15,615 nt of DNA from an uncultured Alphaproteobacteria bacterium (GTDB taxonomy: Bacteria > Pseudomonadota > Alphaproteobacteria > RUG11792). Each line of letters opens with the position of its first letter. Positions within the stretch are counted from its first letter, which is position 1. Of the stretch, positions 1 to 7,127 are shown piece by piece. The stretch spans positions 1-15,615 of the forward strand of contig CAUDEV010000022.1 of NCBI GenBank assembly GCA_958448685.1, read 5' to 3'. The notes beneath the pieces were generated by a model. The model was not told the DNA's origin and ran no database searches. It saw only the letters and a list, made by a program, of their open reading frames with translations. The position numbers and the translations under genes are program-made.

Positions 1-330
1 GTGGATGCTCAGTTAGCACAAGCGCAAAAAGATTTAGCGCAAGAGAAACAAAGAGTCACGGATGCGGAAAAAGCGAAACAAGGTGTGGATGATCAGTTAG
101 AGCAAGCGCAAAAAGATTTAGCACAAGAGAGACAAAGAGTCACGGATGCGGAAAAAGCGAAACAGAGTGTGGATGCTCAGTTAGCACAAGCGCAAAAAGA
201 TTTAGCGCAAGAGAAACAAAGAGCCACGGATGCGGAAGCAGCGAAACAGGGTGCGGATGCTCAGTTAGCACAAGCGCAAAAAGATAAAGACACTGCAGAA
301 CAAAGAGTTACAGCTTTGGAAACAAGGGCC
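1..330 (+). repeat. 84-bp in-frame tandem repeats
   Basis: Three nearly identical 84-bp units (1-84, 85-168, 169-252) are followed by a partial, diverging unit. Each encodes 28 residues, exactly four heptads. Very few differences separate the units, which suggests recent expansion or homogenisation. More copies probably lie upstream of the window. Confidence 0.85.
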
Positions 331-579
331 ACGACTGCGGAGGATCAGTTAGCGCAAGAGAGACAAAAAGTCACGGATGCGGAACAAGCTATGGATCAAA
401 GAATTAAAGTGTTGATGGGTAAATTGCAAGATGAAAAGCAAGCTTCTAAACAAGAGGGTATAGATGAAGTTTTAGCTTTTTTGAAATCGAGACTAAAGAA
501 AGGACAAGATGCATTAAACACTACCAATACTAAATTTGTTCAGGCGCTCAAACAACAATATCCTAGTTATAATTGGTAA
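1..579 (+). CDS. Coiled-coil repeat protein, 5' end outside the window
   Basis: The reading frame is open from the first base, so the gene probably begins upstream; the GTG at base 1 reads as Val inside a repeat. The visible 192 codons are rich in Ala, Gln, Lys, Glu and Asp. They start with three near-identical 28-residue units (bases 1-84, 85-168, 169-252), each of the form VDAQLAQAQKDLAQEKQ followed by RVTDAEKAKQG, and then a degenerate fourth unit. Twenty-eight residues equal four heptads, as expected of a long coiled-coil rod. The last 60 residues (from about 133) leave the repeat and end in QQYPSYNW. There is no catalytic motif, and no membrane segment in the visible part. A good hairpin terminator follows. 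The function is unknown; a structural, surface or effector role is possible, but nothing visible decides it. Confidence 0.8.
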   Translation: MDAQLAQAQKDLAQEKQRVTDAEKAKQGVDDQLEQAQKDLAQERQRVTDAEKAKQSVDAQLAQAQKDLAQEKQRATDAEAAKQGADAQLAQAQKDKDTAEQRVTALETRATTAEDQLAQERQKVTDAEQAMDQRIKVLMGKLQDEKQASKQEGIDEVLAFLKSRLKKGQDALNTTNTKFVQALKQQYPSYNW

Positions 580-595
580 TGAAATATTGAAAACT

Positions 596-623
596 AAAGA
601 GTCTCATTTTGAGGCTCTTTTTT
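596..623 (+). terminator. Rho-independent terminator of the coiled-coil gene
   Basis: The 11-bp stem AAAGAGTCTCA / TGAGGCTCTTT (596-606 with 610-620, one G-U pair) has a 3-base loop and runs into a T tract to base 623. It lies 17 bases after the stop codon. Confidence 0.85.
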
Positions 624-624
624 C

Positions 625-652
625 TTGTATTTAAGATCAAAATGTGTATAAT
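625..652 (+). promoter_or_regulatory. Sigma70-type promoter for tRNA-Arg
   Basis: A -35 box TTGTAT (625-630), a 16-base spacer and a perfect -10 box TATAAT (647-652). The -10 ends 10 bases before the first base of the mature tRNA, which suits a short leader. Confidence 0.6.
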
Positions 653-662
653 AAGTATATAA

Positions 663-739
663 GCGCTCTTAGCTCAGCTGGATAGAGCAACAGCCTTCTA
701 AGCTGTGGGCCGGGGGTTCAAATCCTCCAGGGCGCGCCA
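663..739 (+). tRNA. tRNA-Arg (anticodon UCU)
   Basis: A full cloverleaf can be drawn. The acceptor stem GCGCTCT (663-669) pairs with AGGGCGC (729-735), followed by discriminator G736 and an encoded CCA (737-739). The D stem is GCTC/GAGC. The anticodon stem ACAGC/GCTGT encloses loop CTTCTAA, giving anticodon TCT at 697-699. The T arm carries GGTTCAAATCC. It reads AGA codons, which are abundant in this AT-rich window. Confidence 0.95.
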
Positions 740-813
740 TTTATTATTCCTTAAATCTACTATGAATATATTAATGACAAAGAAATTTCTGAGGATTCAA
801 TAAATTATAAAAT

Positions 814-844
814 TTGTTTTTTTAATTTAGCTTTATGGTATAAT
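814..844 (+). promoter_or_regulatory. Extended -10 promoter for ssb-dapB
   Basis: A perfect TATAAT (839-844) is preceded by TGG (836-838), an extended -10. A weak -35-like TTGTTT lies at 814-819. It is 31 bases before the chosen ssb start. The rest of the 740-856 gap is AT-rich with nothing else recognisable. Confidence 0.5.
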
Positions 845-874
845 AAAAAAAGTTAGATGAGTTTGGTTAAGTTA

Positions 875-1303
875 ATGGCCGGATCTTTAAATAAAGTTAC
901 TTTAATTGGAAATTTGGGAAGAGACCCAGAAATTCGTTTTATGCCTGATGGTTCAAGAGTCGCATCGTTTAGTTTAGCCACGAGTGATACGTGGAAGGAC
1001 AAAACGACAGGAGAAAGAAAAGACAGAACTGAGTGGCATAGGATTGTTGTTTTCAATGAAAAGCTTGCCGAAGTTGTTGAAAAATATATAAGAAAAGGAA
1101 CTAAACTTTATATTGAAGGCCAGTTGCAAACAAGAAAATGGACAGACCAAACTGGCGTTGATAAATACACAACTGAGGTCGTTTTGGGAAAATTCAGAGG
1201 AGATCTTGTTATATTAGATCCGAAAAAGACCGAAAGTGAGTTTGAGGACAAAAATGATGAATTGCCTTCAGACATTCCTTTAAATGATGATATTCCTTTT
1301 TAA
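875..1303 (+). CDS. ssb: Single-stranded DNA-binding protein SSB
   Basis: The product coats single-stranded DNA in replication, repair and recombination and recruits partner enzymes through its C-terminal tail. The 142-residue product begins MAGSLNKVTLIGNLGRDPEI, the usual start of the OB fold in alphaproteobacterial SSBs. The OB fold spans about residues 1-110 (WHRIVVF, then LYIEGQLQTRKW) and is followed by a short acidic linker and the canonical tail DDIPF. An in-frame ATG six codons upstream (857) would add MSLVKL. I chose 875 because family proteins begin at MAGS; neither start has a strong ribosome site. dapB follows nine bases after the stop, so the two are probably cotranscribed from the TATAAT at 839-844. 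The length is slightly short for the family because the linker is short. Confidence 0.95.
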   Translation: MAGSLNKVTLIGNLGRDPEIRFMPDGSRVASFSLATSDTWKDKTTGERKDRTEWHRIVVFNEKLAEVVEKYIRKGTKLYIEGQLQTRKWTDQTGVDKYTTEVVLGKFRGDLVILDPKKTESEFEDKNDELPSDIPLNDDIPF

Positions 1304-1312
1304 TAATTGCCA

Positions 1313-2119
1313 ATGAAAATTTCGGTTTTGGGATCAACAGGAGCTATGGGAGGGTTCGTTATTAAAGCGGCTCTTCAAGAAGGTTTCACTATTCAAAATC
1401 GTGTTTCAAGCAAAGATTCAATTGATAATCTTTTTAAAGATACGGATGTCATAATCGATTTTTCTTGTCCAATTGCAACGGAATCTATGTTGCGATTTGC
1501 CGCAGAAAACAAAACAGAGATACCTCTTGTCATTGGAACGACGGGATTGTCAAGGATGCATGTAGATCTTATGAAAGAGTGTGCTTTATCTATTCCTGTT
1601 TTTTATGCTCCAAATATGAGTTTTCTGATCGCTATAGTAAACATGGCGGTCTATGCGATATCAAAGCTTTTAGGTGATGATTTTGATACGGAAATATTAG
1701 ATATTCATCATAGATTAAAAAAAGATGCTCCATCAGGAACGGCTATAATGCTTGGAAAAACGATAGCAAGAGCTCGGGGAAAGAATTTTTCGCAAGTAGC
1801 TGATTTTGTGAGATATGGGATTATAGAGCAAAGAAAACGCGGAGAAATCGGATTTGCTGTTCAAAGATGTGGAAATGTCATAGGTACTCATGAAATCAGT
1901 TTTATGGGAGAATTTGAAGATTTGAAAATAAGGCATGAAGCGCATTCAAAAGAAATATTTGCAAAAGGCGCTGTGCAAGCTTCTAAATGGATCATAAAAC
2001 AACCTAAAGGTCTTTATACTATGAATGATTTTACGAAACATCTGATGGTCCCTATGGTAAAGTTTTTATATAAGGAGTTTTTTACTTCAGGTTGCGATTT
2101 TGATCGCGAGAATCAATAA
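1313..2119 (+). CDS. dapB: 4-Hydroxy-tetrahydrodipicolinate reductase
   Basis: The enzyme reduces 4-hydroxy-tetrahydrodipicolinate to tetrahydrodipicolinate with NAD(P)H in the lysine/diaminopimelate pathway, which feeds peptidoglycan. The 268-residue product has the N-terminal nucleotide-binding glycine motif GSTGAMGG (residues 7-14), the VIGTTG strand (about 73-78) and the family signature IHHRLKKDAPSGTA (131-144). In that signature H132 and K136 match the catalytic His/Lys pair of the E. coli enzyme, and the PSGTA loop binds substrate. The C-terminal dimerisation part contains GEFEDLKIRHEAHSKEIFAKGA, a well-kept family segment (in bases about 1910-1972). An upstream in-frame TTG (1307) would add two residues; ATG 1313 gives the standard start MKISVLG. 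The gene follows ssb by nine bases and ends before a hairpin terminator. It indicates that DAP synthesis is retained. Confidence 0.95.
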   Translation: MKISVLGSTGAMGGFVIKAALQEGFTIQNRVSSKDSIDNLFKDTDVIIDFSCPIATESMLRFAAENKTEIPLVIGTTGLSRMHVDLMKECALSIPVFYAPNMSFLIAIVNMAVYAISKLLGDDFDTEILDIHHRLKKDAPSGTAIMLGKTIARARGKNFSQVADFVRYGIIEQRKRGEIGFAVQRCGNVIGTHEISFMGEFEDLKIRHEAHSKEIFAKGAVQASKWIIKQPKGLYTMNDFTKHLMVPMVKFLYKEFFTSGCDFDRENQ

Positions 2120-2130
2120 AAATATATTAT

Positions 2131-2164
2131 AAACATCTTCAAATAAAAGTAAAGATGTTTTTTT
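2131..2164 (+). terminator. Rho-independent terminator of ssb-dapB
   Basis: The stem AAACATCTT (2131-2139) pairs with AAGATGTTT (2152-2160) across a 12-base A-rich loop, followed by four more T bases. It starts 11 bases after the dapB stop. No gene is seen between here and base 2348. Confidence 0.7.
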
Positions 2165-2347
2165 CGTAAGTCAAAAAGCAAATGCTTTTCTGATGCTTAG
2201 AAATTTGGAACTTCTAATGCGGTTAGAAAACAAAATGTTTTTTCTAATAAAAATTTTTTATATTTATCTGAGATTTTTTATGAAAATATAGTACGATTGA
2301 AATTAGAAATCTATATTATAACTTTTTTTTAAAAAGGTTAAATAAAA

Positions 2348-2449
2348 ATGGTAGACATAAATGAAATAATGAAAGGAAGAACGAAAAAGAATATAATCTC
2401 GAAAATCATTGCAATCGTAGTTTTCGTTCTTCTTAGTATAGCTTTTTAA
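2348..2449 (+). CDS. Possible 33-residue membrane peptide
   Basis: A short frame starts at ATG 2348 with an AAGG ribosome site ten bases upstream (2334-2337). It encodes 33 residues: a charged first half (MVDINEIMKGRTKKN) and a hydrophobic second half (IIAIVVFVLLSIAF) long enough for one membrane segment. It stops at TAA 2447-2449. The layout, basic then hydrophobic, resembles small membrane proteins or type I toxin peptides, but no family is recognised. The coding DNA contains a 14-bp inverted repeat (2374-2387 / 2421-2434) that would fold the mRNA. It lies alone between the dapB terminator and an IS remnant. It may be a chance frame; support is the ribosome site and the sharply bipartite composition. 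Confidence 0.35.
   Translation: MVDINEIMKGRTKKNIISKIIAIVVFVLLSIAF
2374..2434. repeat. 14-bp inverted repeat inside the small frame
   Basis: AGGAAGAACGAAAA (2374-2387) is complementary to TTTTCGTTCTTCTT (2421-2434), with one G-T pair and a 33-base loop. There is no T tract beyond it, so it is not an ordinary terminator. Confidence 0.7.
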
Positions 2450-2494
2450 GCCTATAGCATAGAGACGTGGTTTTGTTGAAAGAGCAAGATATGT

Positions 2495-2702
2495 ATTGTA
2501 TTAGTTCATAAAATGTGAGACGAAAAGAAAAGGGCTACTGAGTACAGATTTAATATATAACTAAGGAATCCCTGTGTTTCATGTAAAAATTCTTCTGTAA
2601 TAATGCGATTCATTCGCTCCGCATTTTCATTAATCTTTGGTGAAGCAGGCGACAAAACAAATAATGGAATCTTTAATTTTTCACATGTCGATTCAAAATC
2701 TT
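2495..2702 (-). pseudogene. IS remnant A: tail of an rve-type (IS481-like) transposase
   Basis: Read on the minus strand this matches, base for base over long runs, the 3' part of IS remnant C (15050-15417). The recognisable peptide is IPLFVLSPASPKINENAERMN then RIITEEFLHET, which contains the region around the catalytic Glu of the integrase core. The N-terminal half is absent: homology stops at about 2702 within the codons for DFES. An internal deletion after EEFLHET removes about 80 bases that are present in C (roughly from LEDSLTGLR to QGHTRLL). The shared 3' end, TATGAACTAATACAAT on the element's strand, is kept at 2495. It cannot encode a working transposase. The stretch 2703-2787 between it and the next gene holds nothing I recognise. 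Confidence 0.8.
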
Positions 2703-2787
2703 GGACGGTCTCCTTTTTGTTATCTAAAATAACTATTTTTCTTTACTACTTTTGTCTCGCATCTGTTTGAACTCGTATAATGTTTCT

Positions 2788-4266
2788 TTAATCAAACGTC
2801 TCTAAACGTTCATCAGCTATATTACTTAAGAAAGCTCTAAATTCATCTATATCACTTAAAGTTAGAGTTCTTTCTTTAAGCTTATTATAAAACTCTTGAA
2901 TCTTTCCTATTTCAGGATCAGATTCTATAGCATTTGCTAATCTTTCTGTGTTCCATGGTTTTATAGTGCCATCAAAATGAAATATCATTATGTCTTTTGC
3001 ATTTGTATAAACATCTTTCCTTATCTGTTCATTTATAATTAATTTCTTATGTATTTCTGAAAATTTAGGGTAACTTGATGAATATTCCTTTCCTGTAGAA
3101 AGTTCCGGAAAAAGATCTTTCGGATTAAAGTTATACTTGATAGTTAAATTGTCTACATCTGTACAATTGTCCAAGGCGATTTCATCCACAGGAAACATTT
3201 GCAATGCTTTATCATAATCTTTATCTAATGTTTCTTTATTGGTTGTTTCTTCTAAATATGGATCAAGGAGAAAATCAAAGAGCGCGTTAGTAGAAATAAG
3301 TGCGAAACGCCAATTAATATTTGATGTTTCTTCTATTATGTCTTTTATGACAACGATAAACTCTTGAGGAACTTTTTTGTATACAATTTTAAGCTCTTGA
3401 AGTATTTTCATTAAGTTTTCATATGATTCATTTCTAAAGGTTATCTCCTTTGTTTTTTCTAAAAATTCTTTTAGAAAACTTCTTATAAATTCTTTTGACT
3501 CTTCATTTTGATCAAGAAATATTTTTGTCATTAAACAAAATTTCTTAGACGTGAAAAGTTTATGTTCATTCCAGCCATCCTCTAATGTTTCAGAAATTGA
3601 GTTTGTAAATTCTTCAGGATTATCTATTTCATTACGATGAAATAACAAAACACCACTACTTACTCTCCCGGTAGTAGTTATTTCACTAATCATTTCCTCC
3701 TCTGTTGAACATTTTAATAATATTTCATAATTATCTATACACATTGGGGACAAAGGTGCTGAAAGAACAGGCTCTTTACCTTTAATATTAAAAAGCTCTG
3801 ATAAATCTTGAAGGATCCATAAATCTGAATCCAAAGAAACAAAGGTAGATATAGACTTCTTATCAAAGAGTTTCTCTATAAAATCATGTTGATTATTTAA
3901 CCAATCAATAACTGAAACAAGTTGCCATCTTAAATTGATTAACGGTGACCATGAAGTTTTATATGTTTCCATAGCATTTCTATCAATACAATCTATTGTT
4001 CCTATTTCTCTCAAAATAACTGAAGTATGCTCGTCTGATAAAGTTGTTAATAAAGTTTCGCTATTTTCATCAATATCAGGCATAATAATTATCGCGTTCT
4101 TATTTGCATTAGGCATAACCGTTTTTAATGTAAAAATTGTTTCTGCACAATGTGGAGCATAATTAGAATCAACTATAAATACAAAACTAAAAGGGGAAGG
4201 GGTTTGCATAGCGGCAAACGTAGCTGAAACAAAGCCTAATACTACCAATAATAATTTTTTTAACAT
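2788..4266 (-). CDS. Exported GT8-like glycosyltransferase with a large insertion
   Basis: The 492-residue product starts with a clear signal peptide (MLKKLLLVVLGFVSATFAAM), so it should leave the cytoplasm. The mature part shows glycosyltransferase family 8 features in order: the first strand FSFVFIVDSNYAPHCAETI (about 26-44), the metal-binding DxD in SLDSDLWILQDLSELF (D146, D148), RVSSGVLLFHRNE (201-213), a DEIALDN segment (360-366) resembling the family's DQDxLN, and HFDGTIKPW (430-438), the HxxGxxKPW signature. Between about 211 and 355 lies an insertion of some 140 residues, mostly charged and probably helical, which typical GT8 enzymes lack. GT8 enzymes transfer sugars from nucleotide donors and normally act in the cytoplasm, so an export signal is odd. 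A host-directed effector is one explanation; the substrate is unknown. It is transcribed in the same direction as lpxC, 87 bases downstream of it, and has its own likely promoter. Confidence 0.75.
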   Translation of the reverse strand: MLKKLLLVVLGFVSATFAAMQTPSPFSFVFIVDSNYAPHCAETIFTLKTVMPNANKNAIIIMPDIDENSETLLTTLSDEHTSVILREIGTIDCIDRNAMETYKTSWSPLINLRWQLVSVIDWLNNQHDFIEKLFDKKSISTFVSLDSDLWILQDLSELFNIKGKEPVLSAPLSPMCIDNYEILLKCSTEEEMISEITTTGRVSSGVLLFHRNEIDNPEEFTNSISETLEDGWNEHKLFTSKKFCLMTKIFLDQNEESKEFIRSFLKEFLEKTKEITFRNESYENLMKILQELKIVYKKVPQEFIVVIKDIIEETSNINWRFALISTNALFDFLLDPYLEETTNKETLDKDYDKALQMFPVDEIALDNCTDVDNLTIKYNFNPKDLFPELSTGKEYSSSYPKFSEIHKKLIINEQIRKDVYTNAKDIMIFHFDGTIKPWNTERLANAIESDPEIGKIQEFYNKLKERTLTLSDIDEFRAFLSNIADERLETFD

Positions 4267-4301
4267 AAATTCTATAAATACTTAACAAGATTATAGAAAC
4301 T

Positions 4302-4330
4302 ATTATATTACAAATATAATAATCCTGCAA
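4302..4330 (-). promoter_or_regulatory. Promoter for the GT8-like gene
   Basis: On the minus strand, TTGCAG (4330-4325), a 17-base spacer and a perfect TATAAT (4307-4302), 36 bases before the start codon. The gene can thus be expressed independently of lpxC. Confidence 0.55.
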
Positions 4331-4353
4331 TATATAAATAAAAATATTTTTAA

Positions 4354-5271
4354 TTAAGCGAAACTTAAAGCTTTATTAAAATTTATTGAAGATTGATTTG
4401 TAATAACTTTATGCGATGAGATCTCTGCAAGTAATTTTCTCATTAATTTATTATTTAAAGCGTGAGATGTGTTAAGTCCATCGATATCTCCAATGATATC
4501 ATAGCCTATAACTGAAATATCGCCAATTAAGTCCAGACATTTATGCATAACAAGTTCTTTCGGATTTCTAAGGCCTTCTGCATTTTTTATAGTATTATCA
4601 GGCAAGATCGCAATTGTATTTTCCTCTGATGTTCCTTTCGCCAATCCCATATTACGCACTTTTTCATAATCTTCAATCCAGCCAAATGTCCTGGAATTTG
4701 CTAAATAATTCAAATTATCTTCAAAACTAAAAGCGTAACTGTTATTGTCTTTGATAACAGGATTGATTCTATCATAGGATAATTTTACGCTTATATTTAG
4801 ATTATTCGATGGAGAAATGGATATTTTTCCAGTATTAGACTTTTCAAAAACAGGATGGCTAATAACAATTGCAGGAACAAAAGCATCTTGTTGAATTATA
4901 CCTGTTTTTCTGAAACTTCTGACAAAATCCAAAGCAGAACCATCCATAATAGGAACTTCTTGAGAATCTAATCTGATCAGCGCATTTGTGATGCCACATA
5001 TTCTGAAAGCCGCTAAAAGATGCTCAACCACAGCCACAAATACACCGCTTTTATTGACAACTCTCGTGCAAAGTGTAGGGTCTATAACTGAATGGGGAGA
5101 TAATTTTATAAATGGATTTTTGTTTTTTATGTCTGTTCGTTCAAATATAATTCCTGAATTTACCTTTGAGGGATATATTTGCATGTTTACATTTTCACCG
5201 CTATGAACACCTATTCCATAAAATTCAACAGCAGAATTTAATGTTGCTTCACGTCTTAAATTAAATAACAT
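4354..5271 (-). CDS. lpxC: UDP-3-O-acyl-N-acetylglucosamine deacetylase
   Basis: This is the zinc-dependent deacetylase that commits UDP-acyl-GlcNAc to lipid A synthesis in the cytoplasm. The 305-residue length is normal. Zinc and catalytic residues are all present: E83-H84 in VEHLLAAF, H243 and D247 in HKCLDLIGD, and H270 in SHALNNKLMRKL. Other family marks are the N-terminal GIGVHSGE (19-26), VPIMDGSALDFV (106-117), SRTFGW (193-198) and GLAKGTSEENTIAI (209-222). The start MLFNLRREATL fits the usual short lead into the first domain. It lies 81 bases downstream of map on the same strand. An intact gene implies that the organism makes lipid A. Confidence 0.96.
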   Translation of the reverse strand: MLFNLRREATLNSAVEFYGIGVHSGENVNMQIYPSKVNSGIIFERTDIKNKNPFIKLSPHSVIDPTLCTRVVNKSGVFVAVVEHLLAAFRICGITNALIRLDSQEVPIMDGSALDFVRSFRKTGIIQQDAFVPAIVISHPVFEKSNTGKISISPSNNLNISVKLSYDRINPVIKDNNSYAFSFEDNLNYLANSRTFGWIEDYEKVRNMGLAKGTSEENTIAILPDNTIKNAEGLRNPKELVMHKCLDLIGDISVIGYDIIGDIDGLNTSHALNNKLMRKLLAEISSHKVITNQSSINFNKALSFA

Positions 5272-5338
5272 TTTAATAAAAACTTATCCACTATACTTAT
5301 ATTTTACCGCCATAATTATTTTATAGGGAAGCCAGTTA

Positions 5339-5358
5339 ATTGTTACAAATTGTTACAA
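5339..5358. repeat. 10-bp tandem direct repeat at the map stop codon
   Basis: ATTGTTACAA occurs twice in tandem (5339-5348, 5349-5358). The second copy overlaps the last codons of map, and both lie upstream of lpxC. Its role is unclear; it could be a binding site or a slippage product. Confidence 0.6.
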
Positions 5359-6102
5359 AGTAAGGATTTCCACAGAATCTTGTGTGATAGCTAGTGTATG
5401 TTCAAATTGTGCGGATAGTGATTTATCAACCGTCACAACTGTCCATCCATCTTTCAAAACTCTTGTTTTATAGGAGCCTACATTAATCATCGGTTCTATT
5501 GTGAAAAACATACCAGGGAGGATTTGTTCTCCTCGTTCTCCGGAATCATAATGAAGAACCGTTGGTGCTCCATGAAAAACATCCCCAATCCCATGTCCGC
5601 AATAATCTCGAACTATTGAAAATCCCTGTTTGTCTATATATTTTTGAATGGCTTTTCCAATATCTCCAAAATATCCAAAAGGCTTTACTGCGGATACTCC
5701 AATATCAAGAGCTTTTTGGGTCGTTTCAATTAACCTTTCTGCAAGCTTTGTACATTTCCCCACAGTGAATGTCCGATTGGTATCTCCATACCATCCATTT
5801 AAATTAACTGTTACGTCTATATTAATTATATCTCCGGATTTTAACTTATATTCGCAAGGAATTCCATGACAAATAACGTTATTTACAGAAGTGCAAATGG
5901 ATTTAGGAAACCCGTTATAATTCAAAGGGGCAGGAATTGCATTATTGGAAATTATAAAGTTATGGCAAAGTGTATCCAGCTCGTCTGTTGTTACTCCCTC
6001 CTGAATATATGGCTCTATATAATTCAAAACTTCTTTTGATAATTTCCCTGCTTTTCGCATTCCTTCAAGAGCTTGATCATTATATATCTTTATATTTCCC
6101 AT
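5353..6102 (-). CDS. map: Type I methionine aminopeptidase
   Basis: The enzyme removes the initiator methionine from nascent proteins. The 249-residue product has the pita-bread fold signature with all five metal ligands: D96 (in INIDVTVN), D107 (in WYGDTNRTF), H170 (in YCGHGIG), E203 (in FTIEPM) and E234 (in FEHTLAIT). The substrate-site H79 in NVICHGIP is also present. The length is that of the short bacterial type Ia form without an N-terminal extension. It lies between a secreted-protein gene (122 bases upstream) and lpxC (81 bases downstream), all on the minus strand. A possible promoter on the minus strand is TGGACC, a 17-base spacer and TATAAT, with the -10 at 6134-6139; its -35 box is poor. 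Confidence 0.96.
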   Translation of the reverse strand: MGNIKIYNDQALEGMRKAGKLSKEVLNYIEPYIQEGVTTDELDTLCHNFIISNNAIPAPLNYNGFPKSICTSVNNVICHGIPCEYKLKSGDIINIDVTVNLNGWYGDTNRTFTVGKCTKLAERLIETTQKALDIGVSAVKPFGYFGDIGKAIQKYIDKQGFSIVRDYCGHGIGDVFHGAPTVLHYDSGERGEQILPGMFFTIEPMINVGSYKTRVLKDGWTVVTVDKSLSAQFEHTLAITQDSVEILTL

Positions 6103-6224
6103 TATTCCCGATTTTTTAAATCATTCAACATTTATTATAATTCCTCAAATAACAAAGGTCCAGGATATATCATTATGTTCAATATTTTTCATAATCGATT
6201 GAACTATATTTAAACTGATCTAGC

Positions 6225-6926
6225 CTAAAAAACTCCAAATTCTTGTCTTAATAAAGGGTTTTGTTCTATCATAGGGATTTGCCTTAATATCTCATATATC
6301 TCTTGATTTGTCATACTTGGATTGATACAAAAAGATTTAATAGTTTCCATATCAGTATCATCCAAGAGTAATATAATTCCGTGTTGATGAGAGCCATTCC
6401 TTGATGCCGCAAATTCAGAACCTTTCCCGTTAGAATAAGTAACATCATATTCTATTGCCTTACTTGTTGATTCTTTCTTAAATCCTAAATACATTGAATC
6501 CGGAGACACGTGATGAGGATCATGAAAACAAACGCTCCCTTTGAAGTTCATTTCTTGACAAGTTGAATTACCCATTATTTTCAAATGACAATCTGCATCT
6601 ATGCTTACAGAAAATTTATCTTTATCGAAATGATGGGCGACATTTTTAAAAATCATCCATTGAGGTTTAAAAGAAATTTCCTCAGAACCAACTCTAGAAG
6701 AAATCATAGGTTGTATTGATAATATAAAATTTTTAGTTGGTGTTGAAATTAATCTGCAAAACTCTATATTTGGATCTAAGCCATTATAAGAATGTGCCCT
6801 GGGAATTAATGGTATTCCCCAATCTCCTAATTCAATCCCAGATTCATATTCTGCTGAAGATACCACACAAAAATTTGCTGTAAATACTAGGGCAAATATA
6901 ATATTTCTAATACTTTCTTTAATCAT
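6225..6926 (-). CDS. Secreted protein of unknown function
   Basis: I do not recognise a family. The 233-residue product begins with a signal peptide (MIKESIRNIIFALVFTANFC then VVSSA) with likely cleavage after SSA at about residue 25. The predicted mature protein of about 208 residues has five cysteines (57, 113, 123, 133, 200), which could form disulphides outside the cytoplasm, several His-rich spots (AHHF at 97-100, HDPHHV at 135-140, GSHQHG at 178-183) and no further membrane segment. The codons for its leader and the 5' untranslated region are duplicated just upstream (unit 2, 6976-7095). It is divergent from dnaK. The start ATG (6926) is supported by the signal peptide; the nearest purine-rich stretch, GAGAGG, lies unusually far upstream. 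Confidence 0.7.
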   Translation of the reverse strand: MIKESIRNIIFALVFTANFCVVSSAEYESGIELGDWGIPLIPRAHSYNGLDPNIEFCRLISTPTKNFILSIQPMISSRVGSEEISFKPQWMIFKNVAHHFDKDKFSVSIDADCHLKIMGNSTCQEMNFKGSVCFHDPHHVSPDSMYLGFKKESTSKAIEYDVTYSNGKGSEFAASRNGSHQHGIILLLDDTDMETIKSFCINPSMTNQEIYEILRQIPMIEQNPLLRQEFGVF

Positions 6927-7095
6927 AAAAACACTAAAAAATAATACCTCTCATAAGATTCTAGCATAAATTTTGTGAAGATACTACACAAAAATTTGCT
7001 GCAAATACTAGAGCAAATATAATATTCCTAATACTTTCTTTAATCATAAAAACACTAAAAACAATACCTCTAATAAAATTCTAGCATAAATTTTG
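6855..7095. repeat. Tandem duplication, 121-bp and 120-bp units
   Basis: Unit 1 (6855-6975) and unit 2 (6976-7095) both begin TGAAGATAC and end CTAGCATAAATTTTG, and differ at only about ten positions. Unit 1 holds the first 24 codons and upstream region of the secreted-protein gene; unit 2 is a second copy of the same. The outer edge of unit 2 abuts the dnaK -35 box. Confidence 0.95.
6961..7047 (-). pseudogene. Orphan duplicated signal peptide (28 codons)
   Basis: Within duplication unit 2 the leader of the secreted protein is repeated as a free-standing frame. It reads MIKESIRNIIFALVFAANFC, then VVSSQNLC, then TAG at 6963-6961. One residue differs from the parent leader (Ala for Thr16), and the frame leaves homology where unit 2 joins unit 1. 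If translated, it would release a signal-peptide-like membrane peptide. It is most simply a by-product of the duplication, but it keeps its start codon and local upstream sequence. Confidence 0.6.
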
Positions 7096-7097
7096 TT

Positions 7098-7126
7098 TTG
7101 ACATATTAACAAAAATAGGATAGTCT
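7098..7126 (+). promoter_or_regulatory. dnaK promoter
   Basis: A perfect TTGACA -35 box (7098-7103), a 17-base spacer and a weak -10 TAGTCT (7121-7126). Transcription would start within the CIRCE element at about 7133, the usual geometry for HrcA repression. Confidence 0.6.
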
Positions 7127-7127
7127 A

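Noticed and set aside
1..330. CRISPR array
   Set aside because: The repeats are contiguous 84-bp in-frame coding units without unique spacers.
857..874. Upstream ATG for ssb adding MSLVKL
   Set aside because: SSB proteins of this type begin at MAGSLNK, and no better ribosome site supports the longer form.
6177..6204. 7-bp inverted repeat GTTCAAT/ATTGAAC between map and the secreted gene
   Set aside because: The arms are short, the loop is long, the DNA is AT-rich and there is no T run; this is weak support for any site.
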